Assembly: GCF_043290135.1 (NCBI RefSeq)
Contig: NC_134701.1
Coordinates: 63,929,502 to 63,993,501 of the forward strand
Length of the DNA: 64,000 nucleotides
Origin: Rhipicephalus microplus
Taxonomy: Eukaryota > Arthropoda > Arachnida > Ixodida > Ixodidae
Reading direction: 5' to 3'
The notes below the pieces were generated by a model that was given only the letters and a program-made list of their open reading frames with translations, was not told the DNA's origin and did no database searches. The translations under genes were made by a program, and so were the position numbers. Position 1 is the first letter of the stretch. Each line of letters starts with the position of its first letter. Shown one piece after another: positions 12,411-24,100 of the stretch.

Positions 12411-12535
12411 TGTCACGTTACTCACGACAAACTTGATACAATGGGCTCGTTTAATCGACTAGCCAAGCAGCGGCTCAGAGAGATCGTCTTCGTTCTCTTT
12501 CACTCTTCGATCTCACCCAAGCAAACCCTGTGGCA
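12411..12535 (-). repeat. 3' LTR of gypsy element 12411-17955
   Basis: 125 bp with TG...CA ends; ATAT duplication immediately outside. Confidence 0.92.
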
Positions 12536-12771
12536 ATAGTCCCCCCCTTTGAAAGCATCGACTCGATGCTCGTAAATAAAAAAATGATGGTATACACACG
12601 CAGATATAGAGAACCAAAAGATGGAGAGTGCCAGTACTCGCAACGCAAATGAGGAAGTTTTGTCAACGCTTGCGCGAAGCGCAAAAAGAAAAGGCATAAA
12701 AACACAGGACAACACAAACAGCAGCAGCAACGGAAAGTCACGGCATGTCGTAGCACGTGAAACCACAAGGG

Positions 12772-15700
12772 CTACTGTGTGAAGTAAGGCTTCAGCCGAA
12801 CGACGTGCACGGTTTCGGGCCGAAGTTGTCGACGAGAAGATGCTGCGCCGTCCGGAAATACCTCGTAGGTAACATCTGTGACTCGTCTAAGAACCTTGTA
12901 CGGCCCAAATAACGACTTGGGAGTTTCTCGGATAAGCCTGGTCGCCGGACAGGGATCCACACCCACACTCGGTCCCCAGGGTGGTAGGTGACATTTCTAT
13001 GGCGGAGGTTGTAACGCCATGCGTCTGCATCTTGTTGGTGACTGGTGTTTATGCGAGCTAGCTGACGAGCTTCTTCGGCGTATTGAGTGTATTGCTCAGC
13101 ATCTTGAGCAAGTTCATTGCTTTGGTCGCACGGAAGCATAGCATCGAGCATGGTTCGCACGTTGAGTCCGTAAAAAAGTCGGAAAGGTGGAAATCGCGTT
13201 GTTTCTTGCGTTGCCGTATTGTAAGCAAACGTGATGTATGGAAGAATCTCGTCCCAGGTTTTGTGTTGTACGTCCACGTACATTGACAGCATGTCCGCTA
13301 TGGTCTTGTTAAGCCTCTCTGTCAGTCCATTGGATTGCGGGTGATAAGCCATTGTTTTTCGATGACTTGTGCAGCTCAGTTTAAAAATGTCTTCCATCAT
13401 TCGTGCTGTAAACGACGTCCCTCTGTACGTAATCACTCATGACGGGGCACCATGACGTAGGACGATTTGGTGCACGAAGAACTGCGCGACTTCAGAGGCC
13501 GTGCCACGGGGTAACGCTTTTGTTTCAGCATAACGCTTAAGATAATCTGTCGCAACTATAATTAATTTGTTCCCAGAGTAAGACAAAGGGAAGAGCCCGA
13601 GAAGGTCCATTCCCACGAGGTCAAACGGTGTCCGTGGTGGTGCGATCGGCTGGAGCAGGCCCGCGGGTCTCACAGGCGGAGTCTTGCGGCGCTGGCACTC
13701 ACGGCAGCCTTTCACATATCGATGTACACTAGTTGATAGTCGCGGCCAGTAATACTGTTGGCGTACTCTGGCGAGAGTTCGCGAATAGCCCAAATGTCCT
13801 GGCGTGGGCTCGTCGTGGCACGCAAGGAGGATCTCATCACGCATGTTGGTAGGGACAACGAGTAGGAAAGCTTTGTCGCTACCACGGGCGTTTTTCTTGT
13901 AAAGAATGCCTCTTCTTAGACAAAAAGAGGACAGTTCGCGAGCAATGTGTTGAGGGACTTGAGAGTGGCGGCCTTCCAGGGAATCAATGACTGGGCGTAA
14001 TTCGTCATCTGCCCGCTGCTTTGACATAAATTCGGAGTTGCTAACTGCTCCGAGAAAGGCATCTTCATCTTCGGAGCCCCTGACAGCGTTCCCCACAGGT
14101 GCTCGAGAAAGCGCGTCGGCGTCTTCGCGTTTGCGCCCTGACCTGTACACAATCGTAATATCGAACTCCTGCAAACGCAAACTCCACCGTGCGAGACGGC
14201 CGGATGGATCTCTGAGATTTGCCAGCCAGCAGAGCGAGTGGTGGTCAGTCACTACTTTGAAGGGACAACCATAGAGGTAAGGCCGAAATTAGGTCGTCGC
14301 CCACACGACTGCGAGGCATTCTTTTTCTGACGTAGAATAGTTGGTCTCGGCTCGAGAAAGAGTACGACTGGCGTAACAATCACATGCCCAACGCCGCCGT
14401 GTCGTTGTACAAGGACAGCGCTAAGTCCGACGTTGCTGGCATCTGTATGAATTTCTGTAGCAGCGTCCTCATCAAAATGGGCAAGAACAGGGGCTGTTTG
14501 CATTCTCTGTCGTAACTCTGTGAACGCTGTATCTTGTTCTGCGTCCCAAGTAAAGGGCACGTCATCTCGGGTTAGTCGCGTAAGAGGTTCAGCTATCTTC
14601 GAGAAGTTGGCGATAAATCGGCGACAATACGCGCACAAGCCGAGGAAACGGCGTACTGCTCTTTTATCTGATGGAACAGGGAAGGCGGCGACAGCAGCAG
14701 TTTTGTCTGGATCAGGTCGCACTCCATCCGCACTAATGACATATCCCAGAAATTTCAGCTCTTCATAGCCGAAATGACATTTTTGAGGTTTCAGCGTGAG
14801 TTCAGCTGTGCGAATGGCTTCCAGAACCTTTCTCAGACGCTTCAGATGTTCTTCGAAGCTCTCGGAAAAGATGACCGCGTCATCGAAGTAGACAAGGCAG
14901 CTTTGCCACTTCAAGCCAGCGAGAACTGTGTCCATCGTCCTCTGAAAAGTGGCTGGTGCAGAACAGAGACCGAAGGGAAGAACTCGGAATTCGTAAAGTC
15001 CGTCTGGAGTCACAAACGCGGTTTTTTCAGGGTCTCGTTCATCCACTTCAATTTGCCAATAGCCACTCTTTAGATCGATGGACGAAAAATACTTCGCGCG
15101 TCGTAACCTGTCGAGGGAGTCGTCGACCCGTGGAAGCGGGTAGACGTCCTTTTTTGTGACGCTATTAAGCTTCCTGTAGTCAATACAGAATCGCAGCGTT
15201 CCGTCTTTTTAATTTACTAGAACGACTGGCGAGGACCAAGCGCTGCTGGATGGTTGAATAATCTCGTCATCGAGCATCTCTTTTACTTGTGTCTGAATAG
15301 CTTCGCGTTCTTTAGCAGAAACGCGATAAGGCTGCTGCCGGATGGGGCGGACGTCATCGTCGGTAATACTTCGATGCTTCGTGAGGTGTGTTGGACGGAC
15401 TTTAGAAGAAGAGGCGAAGCAAGATTGAAACTCCCTTAAAAGGTCATGAAGTGCAGCCTTTCTCTCATCTGACAGTGTCGAATTAATGTCGATGCGGTCT
15501 AGAAATTCCTCATCCTCATGCAGTGTTTCCTCGGACGCGAAGCATTCCGTGACGTCAGCAACAGGGTCTCCATAAGCTGGGGTGGTTCCGCGGAAAAGAT
15601 GCCGGTGCTGGTAATTGAAGTTCGTAACTAGTATCGTTGACTGTCCGACACGGACGCGCACAACACTTCGGGCGGCGCATACACCTTGGAGCAGCAGAAG

Positions 15701-16534
15701 TGATAGGTTGCTTTCAGCCACCACGTCGCCGTCTTGGAAGTCTTCACAAGTGACTTCGATGGGAACAGTTGTTCGAGGTGGCAGCGTCCCACTGTCGTCA
15801 GCAACACGCAGCGCAGGTCTACGGCAGTTATCAGCGTCTCGATCTGTTGAGTCTTGAGTCCAGAAGGTCACGATGCGCTCATGGAGATTTATGATGGCAC
15901 CGTATTCCCGAAGGAAGTCCATGCCAATAATCAGCTGACGCGAACAGTCGCGAAGAACGAGGCAGCTGAGCACAAACGTTGACGCACGAATTTTCACTCT
16001 TGCGGTACAGCGACCCAGCGGTGTTACAACGTGACCTCCAGCTGTTCGAATTCACGTTCCATTCCACGGCGTGATCACTTTCCTGAGATCTTTCGCTAGC
16101 CTTCCGCTGATCGAATAGTCTGCACCAGTGTCTACCAATGCACTGACCTGAAGACCGTCAACCAGCACAGGTATGTCGATTGACACGCGGTCACTATGTT
16201 CAGATGTGGATGTCGGCGTTTCTTCGGTACTGCGATTATTCTCTGATGAAATGCCTTCAGCGTTGCGTGCAAGCGTCGATGGGAGGTCTTCCGCACTTTG
16301 AGTCCCAGCGACCTTGCCCCCGAAGGCCGCTGCCTTCAGTTTTCCCGACGAGGGCTCGGGGAGCGTTCCCGTGCCGTCACCCCGAAACGTGGCCCAGTGG
16401 CTGCGGGTCTCCTCGGAGATGGTGACCGCGATTGCCGTCGTGTAAAGGGTGCACGCTGTTGCGCAAGATACTCTTCGATATCCCTTGGCCTTTGACCAAA
16501 TCGGGGACGAGGGGAATTGACGGAAAATCCGCAC
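12772..16534 (-). pseudogene. Gypsy pol relic (PR-RT-RNaseH-IN)
   Basis: Protease motif L-V-D-T-G-A near 16130. RT blocks include F-G-L-C-S-A-P-A-T-F-Q-R and the catalytic box as Y-F-D-D (about 14893). RNase H starts at H-T-D-A-S-N (about 14440). The integrase has an H-x4-H...C-x2-C zinc finger (H-L-G-Y-S-R, C-R-E-C-Q-R-R; about 13800-13690), core Asp in V-G-M-D-L-L-G, and H-P-Q-S-N-G-L-T-E-R-L. Nonsense codons interrupt one frame at 16052 (TGA), 15209 (TAA) and 13437 (TGA). Frameshifts lie near 14390 and 12915. Apart from these the pol frame is -1 relative to gag. The remaining blocks are well conserved, matching the moderate LTR divergence. Confidence 0.9.
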
Positions 16535-17664
16535 AGTCCAAGTTCCCGGTATGGGGATTCGCGGTAAATGTGACCAGCCTCACCGCAATGATAGCAGAGG
16601 GGTCGTCTGTCTGGCGTACGCCAGAGATCAGACTTGCGCGTCGGTGCACGGCGACTATCAATGTCCAAATCAGCGTGCGCTGACTGAATCGCGACTGACG
16701 GCATCATTGTCTGGATCTGGACGTATGGCATTGTCTGGATCGGGACGTGCGGCACTGTCTGGATCGGGACGTGCGGCACTAGCTGGGTCGGGACTCCTTG
16801 AACAGAAAGAGGAGTGGCAGATCGCAAGGCTTCCGCGTACGTACGACGGCGACTGTCAGTAGGCACAGGAGCCGTTTCCGGATCAACCGACGTGGGTGGA
16901 AAACGACAGGCGTGCAGCACCTGCTGGACCTCGTCACGGATGACACTAGTGATAGAACCAACATCGATTGGTCTTGTCCCGTACATCTTTTCCATTTCTT
17001 CCCGGACAACAGATCGGATGATCTCGCGAAACCATTCGGGACTTTTGCTTCCAGGGGTGGCGAAAATTTCGGGAGTAGAGGCAGCATTCACTTGACGGTC
17101 AAACAGAGCAGACCGTTGGTGCAGTACTCGCTCCATTGTTGCCGCTTCAGTAAGGAACTCAGCAACACTTTTGGGAGGACTACGCACCAAACCAGCACAA
17201 AGTTGTTCCTTCACACCACGCATGAGGTGGCGCAACTTTCTTTCTTCTGCCATAGCAGGATCCGCTCGCTTGAAAAGCCGTATCATGTCCTCGACGTACA
17301 TCGAGACGGTCTCGTTGGGCATCTGGATGCGTGATTGTAGTGCACGCTCCGCCCGTTCGCGGCGGTCGGGATTCCTGTAGGTCTCCAGGAGGTGACGCTG
17401 GAACTCACGCCAAGACGTCAGAACATCATCCCTGTTCAAACACCACGTCTTGGCACCGCCTTTTAGGCAAGCGTACACGTTCGGGAGCTTGGCGGCATCA
17501 TCCCAGTAGTTGATCGCGGCGACACGTTCGAACTCACTCAGCCAGTCGTCAACATCTTCATGCTGCTCTCCGTGAAAGGGGCTAGGCATGAGCGGGTTCT
17601 GGACGATGCAGTAGATCGGCGTGGAAGGTGTCGGAGCTTGCACGGGTGCTTGTGTCGAAGTCAT
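16336..17664 (-). CDS. Gypsy gag, 442 aa
   Basis: Structural polyprotein of the 12411-17955 element. It opens with a Pro/Thr-rich leader, then a retrotransposon-gag-type domain (about residues 25-190; W-L-S-E-F-E-R, M-R-G-V-K-E-Q-L). After that come an 8-residue tandem repeat (P-H-V-P-I-Q-T-x) and a zinc knuckle C-Y-H-C-G-E-A-G-H whose final Cys is replaced by Ser (about residue 374). An Arg/Ser/Pro-rich tail ends at ...R-R-E-N-stop. The stop sits on a decayed version of the -1 frameshift heptamer found intact in the two other related elements. The start at 17664 is the first ATG of the open frame. The ORF is intact but the knuckle is probably not functional. Confidence 0.85.
   Translation of the reverse strand: MTSTQAPVQAPTPSTPIYCIVQNPLMPSPFHGEQHEDVDDWLSEFERVAAINYWDDAAKLPNVYACLKGGAKTWCLNRDDVLTSWREFQRHLLETYRNPDRRERAERALQSRIQMPNETVSMYVEDMIRLFKRADPAMAEERKLRHLMRGVKEQLCAGLVRSPPKSVAEFLTEAATMERVLHQRSALFDRQVNAASTPEIFATPGSKSPEWFREIIRSVVREEMEKMYGTRPIDVGSITSVIRDEVQQVLHACRFPPTSVDPETAPVPTDSRRRTYAEALRSATPLSVQGVPTQLVPHVPIQTVPHVPIQTMPYVQIQTMMPSVAIQSAHADLDIDSRRAPTRKSDLWRTPDRRPLCYHCGEAGHIYRESPYRELGLCGFSVNSPRPRFGQRPRDIEEYLAQQRAPFTRRQSRSPSPRRPAATGPRFGVTARERSPSPRREN
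16709..16800 (-). repeat. 24-bp tandem repeat inside gag
   Basis: GTCTGGATC(T/G)GGACGT recurs at 16709, 16733 and 16757 with a degraded copy at 16781. The period is 24 bp, coding for an 8-residue repeat. Confidence 0.9.
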
Positions 17665-17830
17665 AGTCGCTGCGTCAGTGGTTGTTGTCTAAGGTGGTAG
17701 GCCTCGTTGGCGGCGGCTTACTCTATGAACAGGATTGTCCACGGGTGCAGGGCTTGTGTTCCGGCTGCTGGACGGGGTCTTGGGCATCGGGTGGATCGTG
17801 AGACGTTGCACCCAGCACCTCCACTAGTCT

Positions 17831-17955
17831 TGTCACGTTACTCACGGCAAACCTGATACAATGGGCTCGTTTAGTCGACTAGCCAAGCAGGGGCTCACAG
17901 AGATCGTCTTTGTCCTCTTTCACTCTTCGATCTCACCCAAGCAAACCATGGGGCA
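17831..17955 (-). repeat. 5' LTR of gypsy element 12411-17955
   Basis: 125 bp, TG...CA, followed by ATAT. Confidence 0.92.
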
Positions 17956-18034
17956 ATATACAGCGACTCTACGTTGGAGTCAGTGCTACCTGTTGCCATC
18001 ACGGCGAAGATGTAGCACTCTTCTTACAGCGAAG

Positions 18035-18225
18035 GCTGTCTTGAGATCAGAACTTGGGCAACGCGCCGCCGTAGTTGTCCACCGCTGACGGTGTCCGTAA
18101 CCACTACCACACAAAATGAGAAAAAAATTCGGTAAGTAACAACCACCAAGTACATGGTGGGTTTCAAACCTGAGCCGCTGCGTGCCAACCCAATATTCTA
18201 CCACTGAGCCACGCCGGCGCTTAGG
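18035..18225 (-). mobile_element. tRNA-derived SINE (tRNA-Ala-like head)
   Basis: On minus, CGTGGCTCAGTGGTAGAATA (A-box region, about 18215-18196) is followed some 30 bases later by a B-box-like AGGTTTGAAACC (about 18170). A body follows down to about 18035. It is a different head from the Ruka-like copies. No secondary structure was verified. Confidence 0.55.
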
Positions 18226-18689
18226 ACTTCTTCGCAAACTTGCCTTAGGCCGGCTTGATGTAGGGAAAGGAATCGCGTTAACATGAGTAATAAAGCGCTT
18301 TACAACAGCAAAGCGACAACCGGGCATCAAGCAATTCCAATAGCGTAATGAGTGGGTCACCCAATGCTCCAACCCATTACAAAAGCTTGCTCTTGATAAC
18401 CTATAAACTGTGGCACATGCCCATTTGAGGCATGATTCGTCATCGTCATCAGCCACTGCATGAAGAATTGGCACAAAATTCCTTACAAGTGTTTAGCGGA
18501 TACCATGCTTCTCAAAAGAATGACGATATATAGCATAGCGAATGTTCGTCTGCTACTCATAATTTATAATTAATAATGCCATAGGGGAGATCAAGAAAGT
18601 GGGCTTGCAGCGGTTACTTAATGAGTGTTTAGAAAAAGCTTTGAAAGGCCCTTGTTCTAGCTTTTTCTAAGACGGTGCTCCACCTTCTG

Positions 18690-19290
18690 CGCTGGCCTGG
18701 CTTTTCTGACTGTTTGGTGATGGGTTATGATCTGGAAAATGAGCATTTAGGTACAAATTGGAAGTAGACTGAAATATGTTTAAACGTTTTCTGTGTCCAT
18801 TCACTCGTGTGGAGTATCCTTCGAGGAAACCCACAAGACGCTTGTCTAGCCTCAAAATTCGATGGCTGCACCAGCTTAAGGGCCCCTAACCAGGTTTGAA
18901 AATTTTAAGCTGACAAGGGCAATGCGTAGATGGGGCGTTCATGATCACGTCTGCCGAAAATAGCAAGGCTATATATGCACCGCAGAAAGTGGTCAAATTT
19001 GAAGATGAACTCAGCTCTTCCTTCCTTTTGCGGGCGTGTGCCCAGAAATTGAAGGTATGACATGCACGTATGAATGGCACTACTTACCCGGCAGTGCAGT
19101 GACGTTGGTCCTCTACGTGGTCCTCTCTGTAGACGACTGTGCTCTGACATTGCCAACAGTGGCACGTGACATGGTATCATTTAATACGACATGCGTACTT
19201 TATATAATTTGTTGCTTCAAGAGAATAATAAAACTTGAGATAAAAAAATGAGACGCAATAAGGGAATCGCGCGTCTTTTTTTTCTATTCT
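18690..19290 (+). repeat. ~600-bp dispersed repeat, copy 2
   Basis: Collinear partner of 10850-11455, same orientation. Confidence 0.85.
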
Positions 19291-20774
19291 TTTGTGAACT
19301 GCAACGAGATGCGGGGTTAATGTGTCGGACTCTCGCATGCGTTCGTGTCCCCGTGGTCAGCACATCGAGCAGACGACAGCTTTGGGGCAAAAGTAACGCT
19401 TCGCGTTCGCGCACTCATTGTGTTCATCTATTCTACCGCGTCTAATGGTGCATTTCATTGGGAGAGCAGGAACGCTCGAAAGCGCGCTTAAAGAGCTCTC
19501 TTCAGAGCCGGAGTGTTTCAGTGGTCGAACAGGTGCAGGTGCACTGTCACCCGTTCGTAGAGCGAGAGTGGTTTTGCTGCGCCGAGAGCAGCCAGGAGCA
19601 GTTTCCAGTGCTCTGGCCTGAAAAGCGGAGTAGGCGCAGTACGATGAGTCACGTGGTACTTGAACGTCACGGCGTCCTAATTTTTCTTCAGCCGGCGAGC
19701 ACGATGGCAATGTTAGCAACCATGTATAATTTGACACCGCTGTTTTATACGGATGGCTACGATAAGAGCTGGACATTTTCCGAAGGAGTCATTGCACAAG
19801 CATACTAGGTATAAGGATAATCAAAAATATGTGGCTGACCGATTTCACGCATATTTTGCTGATGCCCACAAAAAATATGCCGCGGATTGAAATGTTTCAG
19901 TCACATGGTCTCCCTACTCGTCACATTCTCACCTGCCTTGCCGGAGCGCGGCGCATTGCAGTGGCAGGTTGAGTGGCCCTGCTCTGACAGCTCTGCCCCC
20001 CATTCCTCAGTGCCCTGCCCTTCGGCTCCTGTTCTCTCAATGAAATTCGCTATAAGCCAGCCTTTACAAACCATCCTGCAGAAAGAGGCAGTAGACCACA
20101 GAATAATCCTCCTAAACAAAAAACACACAAAAATGCTGCTCGCGTGCTCGGGGGTTGGGCTTGTTCGGGCACATTATGCACACGTGGCCTTTTTGTTGGA
20201 TCCCGCAGAGGGCAGGGAAGAGATTTGGTTTGGGAAGGGTACGCGGAGGAACAGCAAAGGGTTCGAGCTCGCCCCATCTCATCTTCGTGTTGGGCCTCTT
20301 CAAAAAACCATGGAATAAATGATGATGAGTGGGGCGGAGCGTTCATCAATCCGTCTGTGCTTCCATCCATCCGTACGTGCGCCCTTCCGTGTGTCCATTC
20401 GACCGTCCGTCTATGCGTCCGTCCATTCATTTGGAGAACACTTCAAGTACCGCCATTTCCCTTCTTTTTATCATATATTCATCATATACAAATACCGCCA
20501 TGCAGCGGACAATCCAAGGACTAAACGAGAGTACGTGCCACACTTCTGCTGTCAGCGCTTTGTTAACAGCGAGAGCGTAATAACGGCGACGTGCTACGTT
20601 TTTCGTAACATGTGGACATGCGGATATGTGCCCGAGGGTGGGTATGTGCCACTGCTATGCGGGTATACGCCACAGGTTGCGCATTACGATAATGGGAGAC
20701 GCAAAACCACGTCATAAGGAGTTTCGGCCCTAAAACAGGTTCATCAGCTCGTAATGAACCACTTGAAAAAAATT
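19291..20774. other. No assigned gene; unassigned ORFs and TCCGT-type degenerate repeat
   Basis: Open frames at 19458-19808 (plus, 116 codons), 19357-19776 (minus, 139 codons) and 19887-20318 (plus, 143 codons) overlap without family resemblance, so no choice is possible. About 20345-20435 is a degenerate array of TCCRTCCRT-like units. Confidence 0.4.
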
Positions 20775-20910
20775 TAGGCAGATCCAACGTACCTGGGAAT
20801 TGATGTTATGTGAAGCATGCGGAGGTAAGGTGACCATGCTGCAATTTTTTTGTCGAGCGACATGTCATGAAATTACACTAAATATATGTACAAATGTTGC
20901 ACTCACATAT
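20775..20910 (+). repeat. ~130-bp dispersed repeat, copy 1
   Basis: Collinear with 45155-45290 (GAAGCATGCGGAGG core, then a T-rich run and GCACTCACA/GCACGCACA). Similarity stops at 20910, where the proposed LTR of the neighbouring gypsy element begins. Confidence 0.7.
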
Positions 20911-21067
20911 TGTGACGACGCGAGATTGACGAGCACACAAAGCGCCTCAAACAAGTACGATTTATCGATCGCAGGAAACAGACTGCAACGATTTTTTCGT
21001 CTTTTTTCCTTAGCCAAGGACACTCGCGCTGCTTCGTTGTCCTCACCATTGGCGCATACGCGCGGCA
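20911..21067 (-). repeat. Putative 3' LTR (unpaired)
   Basis: TG...CA ends, polypurine-like tract adjoining, and the end of homology of a flanking dispersed repeat all mark this interval. The partner LTR is absent, so the call is inference. Confidence 0.45.
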
Positions 21068-21145
21068 TTATTCCCCATTTAAAAAAAACATCGTCCCGAT
21101 GTTAAACGTTTGAGAAGCAAGGCGAAACGAAAACTGCAAAGTTAG

Positions 21146-24100
21146 TCACTGAAAGTAAGGCTTCATCCGAAGCACGTGGACAATTTCTGGTGAATGTCTG
21201 CGCCGCTTTGAACACTGCACGCTGTCCGGAACAACCTCGTAGTTGACGTCACTAATGCGTCGCAGAACCTTGTAGGGTCCGAAGTATCTTCGCAACAGCT
21301 TTTCGGAGAGCCCACGCTGACTAGTAGGTGTCCAGACCCATACTTTGTCGTCCACGTTGTATATGACGGGTCTGTGCCGGAGGCTGTAATACTTGGCATC
21401 GTCGTCTTGCTGTTTGGTGATTCGCAACCTGGCAAGTTGTCTGGCTTCTTTTGCTAGCTGGGTAAACTTTTCGGCGTCTGTCTCATTGCCATCATTATCA
21501 TGTAGGAGCATTGCGTCTAACGTTGTTGTAACCTCACGTCCGTTAAGGAGACTAAAGGGTGTCTTCCGAGTGGTCTCTTGACGAGCCGTGTTGTACGCGA
21601 ACGTGACGTAGGGCAAAATGATGTCCCAGTTCTTGTGCTCTACATCTACGTACATGCTTATCATGTCAGCCAGGGTCTTGTTGAGGCGTTCGGTGAGCCC
21701 GTTGGTCTGGGGATGATACGCCGTTGTCTTCCTTTGAGCTGTACCACTTAGTCGGAAAATGGTGTCCAAAAGCTCGGCCCTGAACGCAGTACCTCTGTCG
21801 GTGATGACTATTGCGGGAGCACCATGTCTTAAGACGATGGCTTCGATGAAAAATTGCGCCGCTTCAGCTGTCGTTGCCCGTGGCAGAGCGCCTGTCTCCG
21901 CGTATCGAGTCAGGTAATCCGTGGCGACGATTATCCACCTGTTTCCAGTGGCAGACTTAGGGAACGGGCCCAGAAAATCCATGCCAATTTGTGCAAACGG
22001 TGTCGTCGGCACTCGGACAGACTGCAGCAGGCCAGCTGGTATGATGGATGGTGGCTTGTGGCGCTGGAAATGTAGACACCTGCACGTAAGTTTTGACAAC
22101 TTCGGCAAGTCTTGGCCAGTAATAGTTCTGCCTTATTCTCGCCAATGTTCTTGCGTAACCCAAGTGACCAGCGGTAGGTTCGTCGTGACAGGCTTGCAGT
22201 ACCTCACGGCAAAGCGAAGGAACTACGAGCAAGTAGCTGCTGCTGGTAAAAAGTTCCTCTTATAAAGAACGTCATTTTGCAAGCAGTACGACGGCAGCCC
22301 TCTCGCAAATAACTTCGGAACACTATTCGTTCGCCCTTCTAGGTAATCTATAAGCGGTAGCAGCTCAGCATCACCACGCTGCTGTTGAGAAAAGGCGGCA
22401 GTGTCCACAATTCCGAAAAAGGCCGTGTCGTCATCGTCGTTGTCCGGGGATGCTGTCTCAACAGGAGACCGAGAAAGACAGTCGGCATCGATGTGTCGTT
22501 TTCCCGACTTGTAGGCAACAGAGAAGTCAAATTCTTGGAGCCGAAGACACCATCGTGCAAGGCGGCCGGCCAGATGGATCTTTCAAGTTGACTAACCAAC
22601 AGAGAGAGTGGTGATCGCTGATAACGGTGAATGGGCGGCCGTACAGATAAGGACGAAACTTCAGGACTGCCCATACCATTGCGAGACATTCTTTTTCCGT
22701 CGTAGTGTAATTAGCTTCAGCTCGGGACAGCGTCTTGCTGGCGTAGGCGATCCCGTTTTCGTTGTTGTCCTTCGGCTGTACGAGCACTGCTCCGAGACCC
22801 ACATTAATTACTAGCGTCTGTATGAAGTATTGTCGGCGCGTCTTCATCGAAGTGGGCCAGCACGAGGGGTGTTTGCATTCGCTGACGAAGGTCATGAAAT
22901 GCCTGCTGTTGGTCTTCGCCCCATCTGAAGGGGGTATCTTCCCGAGTAAGCTGTGTCAATGGCCATGCGATGCGCGAAACATTAGCAATAAACCGCCGGT
23001 AATAGGCACAGAGTCCTAAAAAACGTCGCACTGATTTTTTTGTCTGATGGCGTCGGGAAGTTTGCCACGGCGGCAATTTTATCCGGGTCGGGTCGGATCC
23101 CTTGGCTGCTCGCGACGTGACCGAGGAATTGAAGTTCGTGGAAGCCGAAGTGGCACTTTTCTGGTTTTAGAGTAAGACCGGCCAAGCGTATTACTTCAAA
23201 AACTGCTTCGAGCCTTCGTAAGTGTTCCTCGAAAGTCGCCGAAAAGACAATCACGTCGTCGAGGTACACCAAGCAGGTTTACCACTAAGTCCCGACAGAA
23301 CCGTGTCCATGAGACGCTGCAATGTTGCGGGCGCCGAACACAAACCGAAAGGAAGAACCTGAAATTCATAATGTCCATCGGGCGTAACAAAGGCGGTCTT
23401 CTCACGATCTCTCTCATCCACTTCAATTTGCCAGTAGCCGCTTTTTAAGTTCATAGACGAAAAGTAGCGTGCGTTTCGTAGTCTATCCAATGAATCAATA
23501 CGCGGCAGAGGGTAGGCGTCCTTCTTTGTGATCTGATTAAGCTTACGGTAGTCGACGCAGAAACGCAAGCTACCGTCCTGCTTTTTGACGAGTACTACAG
23601 GTGATGCCCAAGGACTGTTAGATGGCCGAATAACACCACCTTCTAGCATCGTTTTCACCTGTTTTTGAATTGCCTCACGCTCCTTTGGGGCGACTCGAAA
23701 ATGATTTTGCCGGATGGGTCTGGCGTCGGAATCCGTGATGATGCGGTGTTTCGTCAGTGCCGTTTGACCAACTCTTGATGTGGATGAGAAGCAGCCGTGG
23801 AACTTGTTAATCAGTGTGAAAAGGCGGTCTCGCTCAATGGGAGATAACATTGGACCAATGTCGACAGGTGTCCGTGTAGTGATAGTAGACGCTGCTGCTT
23901 CCTCCACTAAGTGACAATCTTCTGTTTGCGAGAGTTCGTCAAAATAGACGATAGCCGTGCCTTTAACTATGTGTGGGCGTTCTATGTTGAAGTTTGTCAA
24001 TAGCAGTTCAGCACATCCGTAAATAACAGTGATGACAGCCCTGGCAACAGAAATGCCGTAGTGAATGCGAGCTCCTTGATGTGTTCAGCGATGCCAGTAC

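Larger units (their letters stand above)
12411..17955 (-). mobile_element. Complete Ty3/gypsy element, 5.5 kb
   Basis: Two 125-bp direct repeats (12411-12535 and 17831-17955) start TGTCACG and end GGCA on the plus strand, so TG...CA. They are flanked by a 4-bp target duplication ATAT (12407-12410, 17956-17959). By eye 9 of 125 positions differ (~7%). A polypurine tract (AAAGGGGGGGAC on minus, about 12540-12553) precedes the 3' LTR. The order on minus is gag, then protease-RT-RNase H-integrase in the -1 frame. The short LTRs fit Mag-like gypsy lineages (inference). Three nonsense codons and two frameshifts in pol make it defective. Confidence 0.94.

Noticed and set aside
17780..17830. tRNA primer-binding site of the 12-18 kb gypsy element
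   Set aside because: TGGAGGTGCTGGG lies 7 bases inside the LTR and I could not match it to a tRNA 3' end with confidence.
20345..20435. CRISPR-like or satellite array
   Set aside because: Units are 4-5 bp, degenerate and without spacers; a simple repeat. No CRISPR elsewhere.
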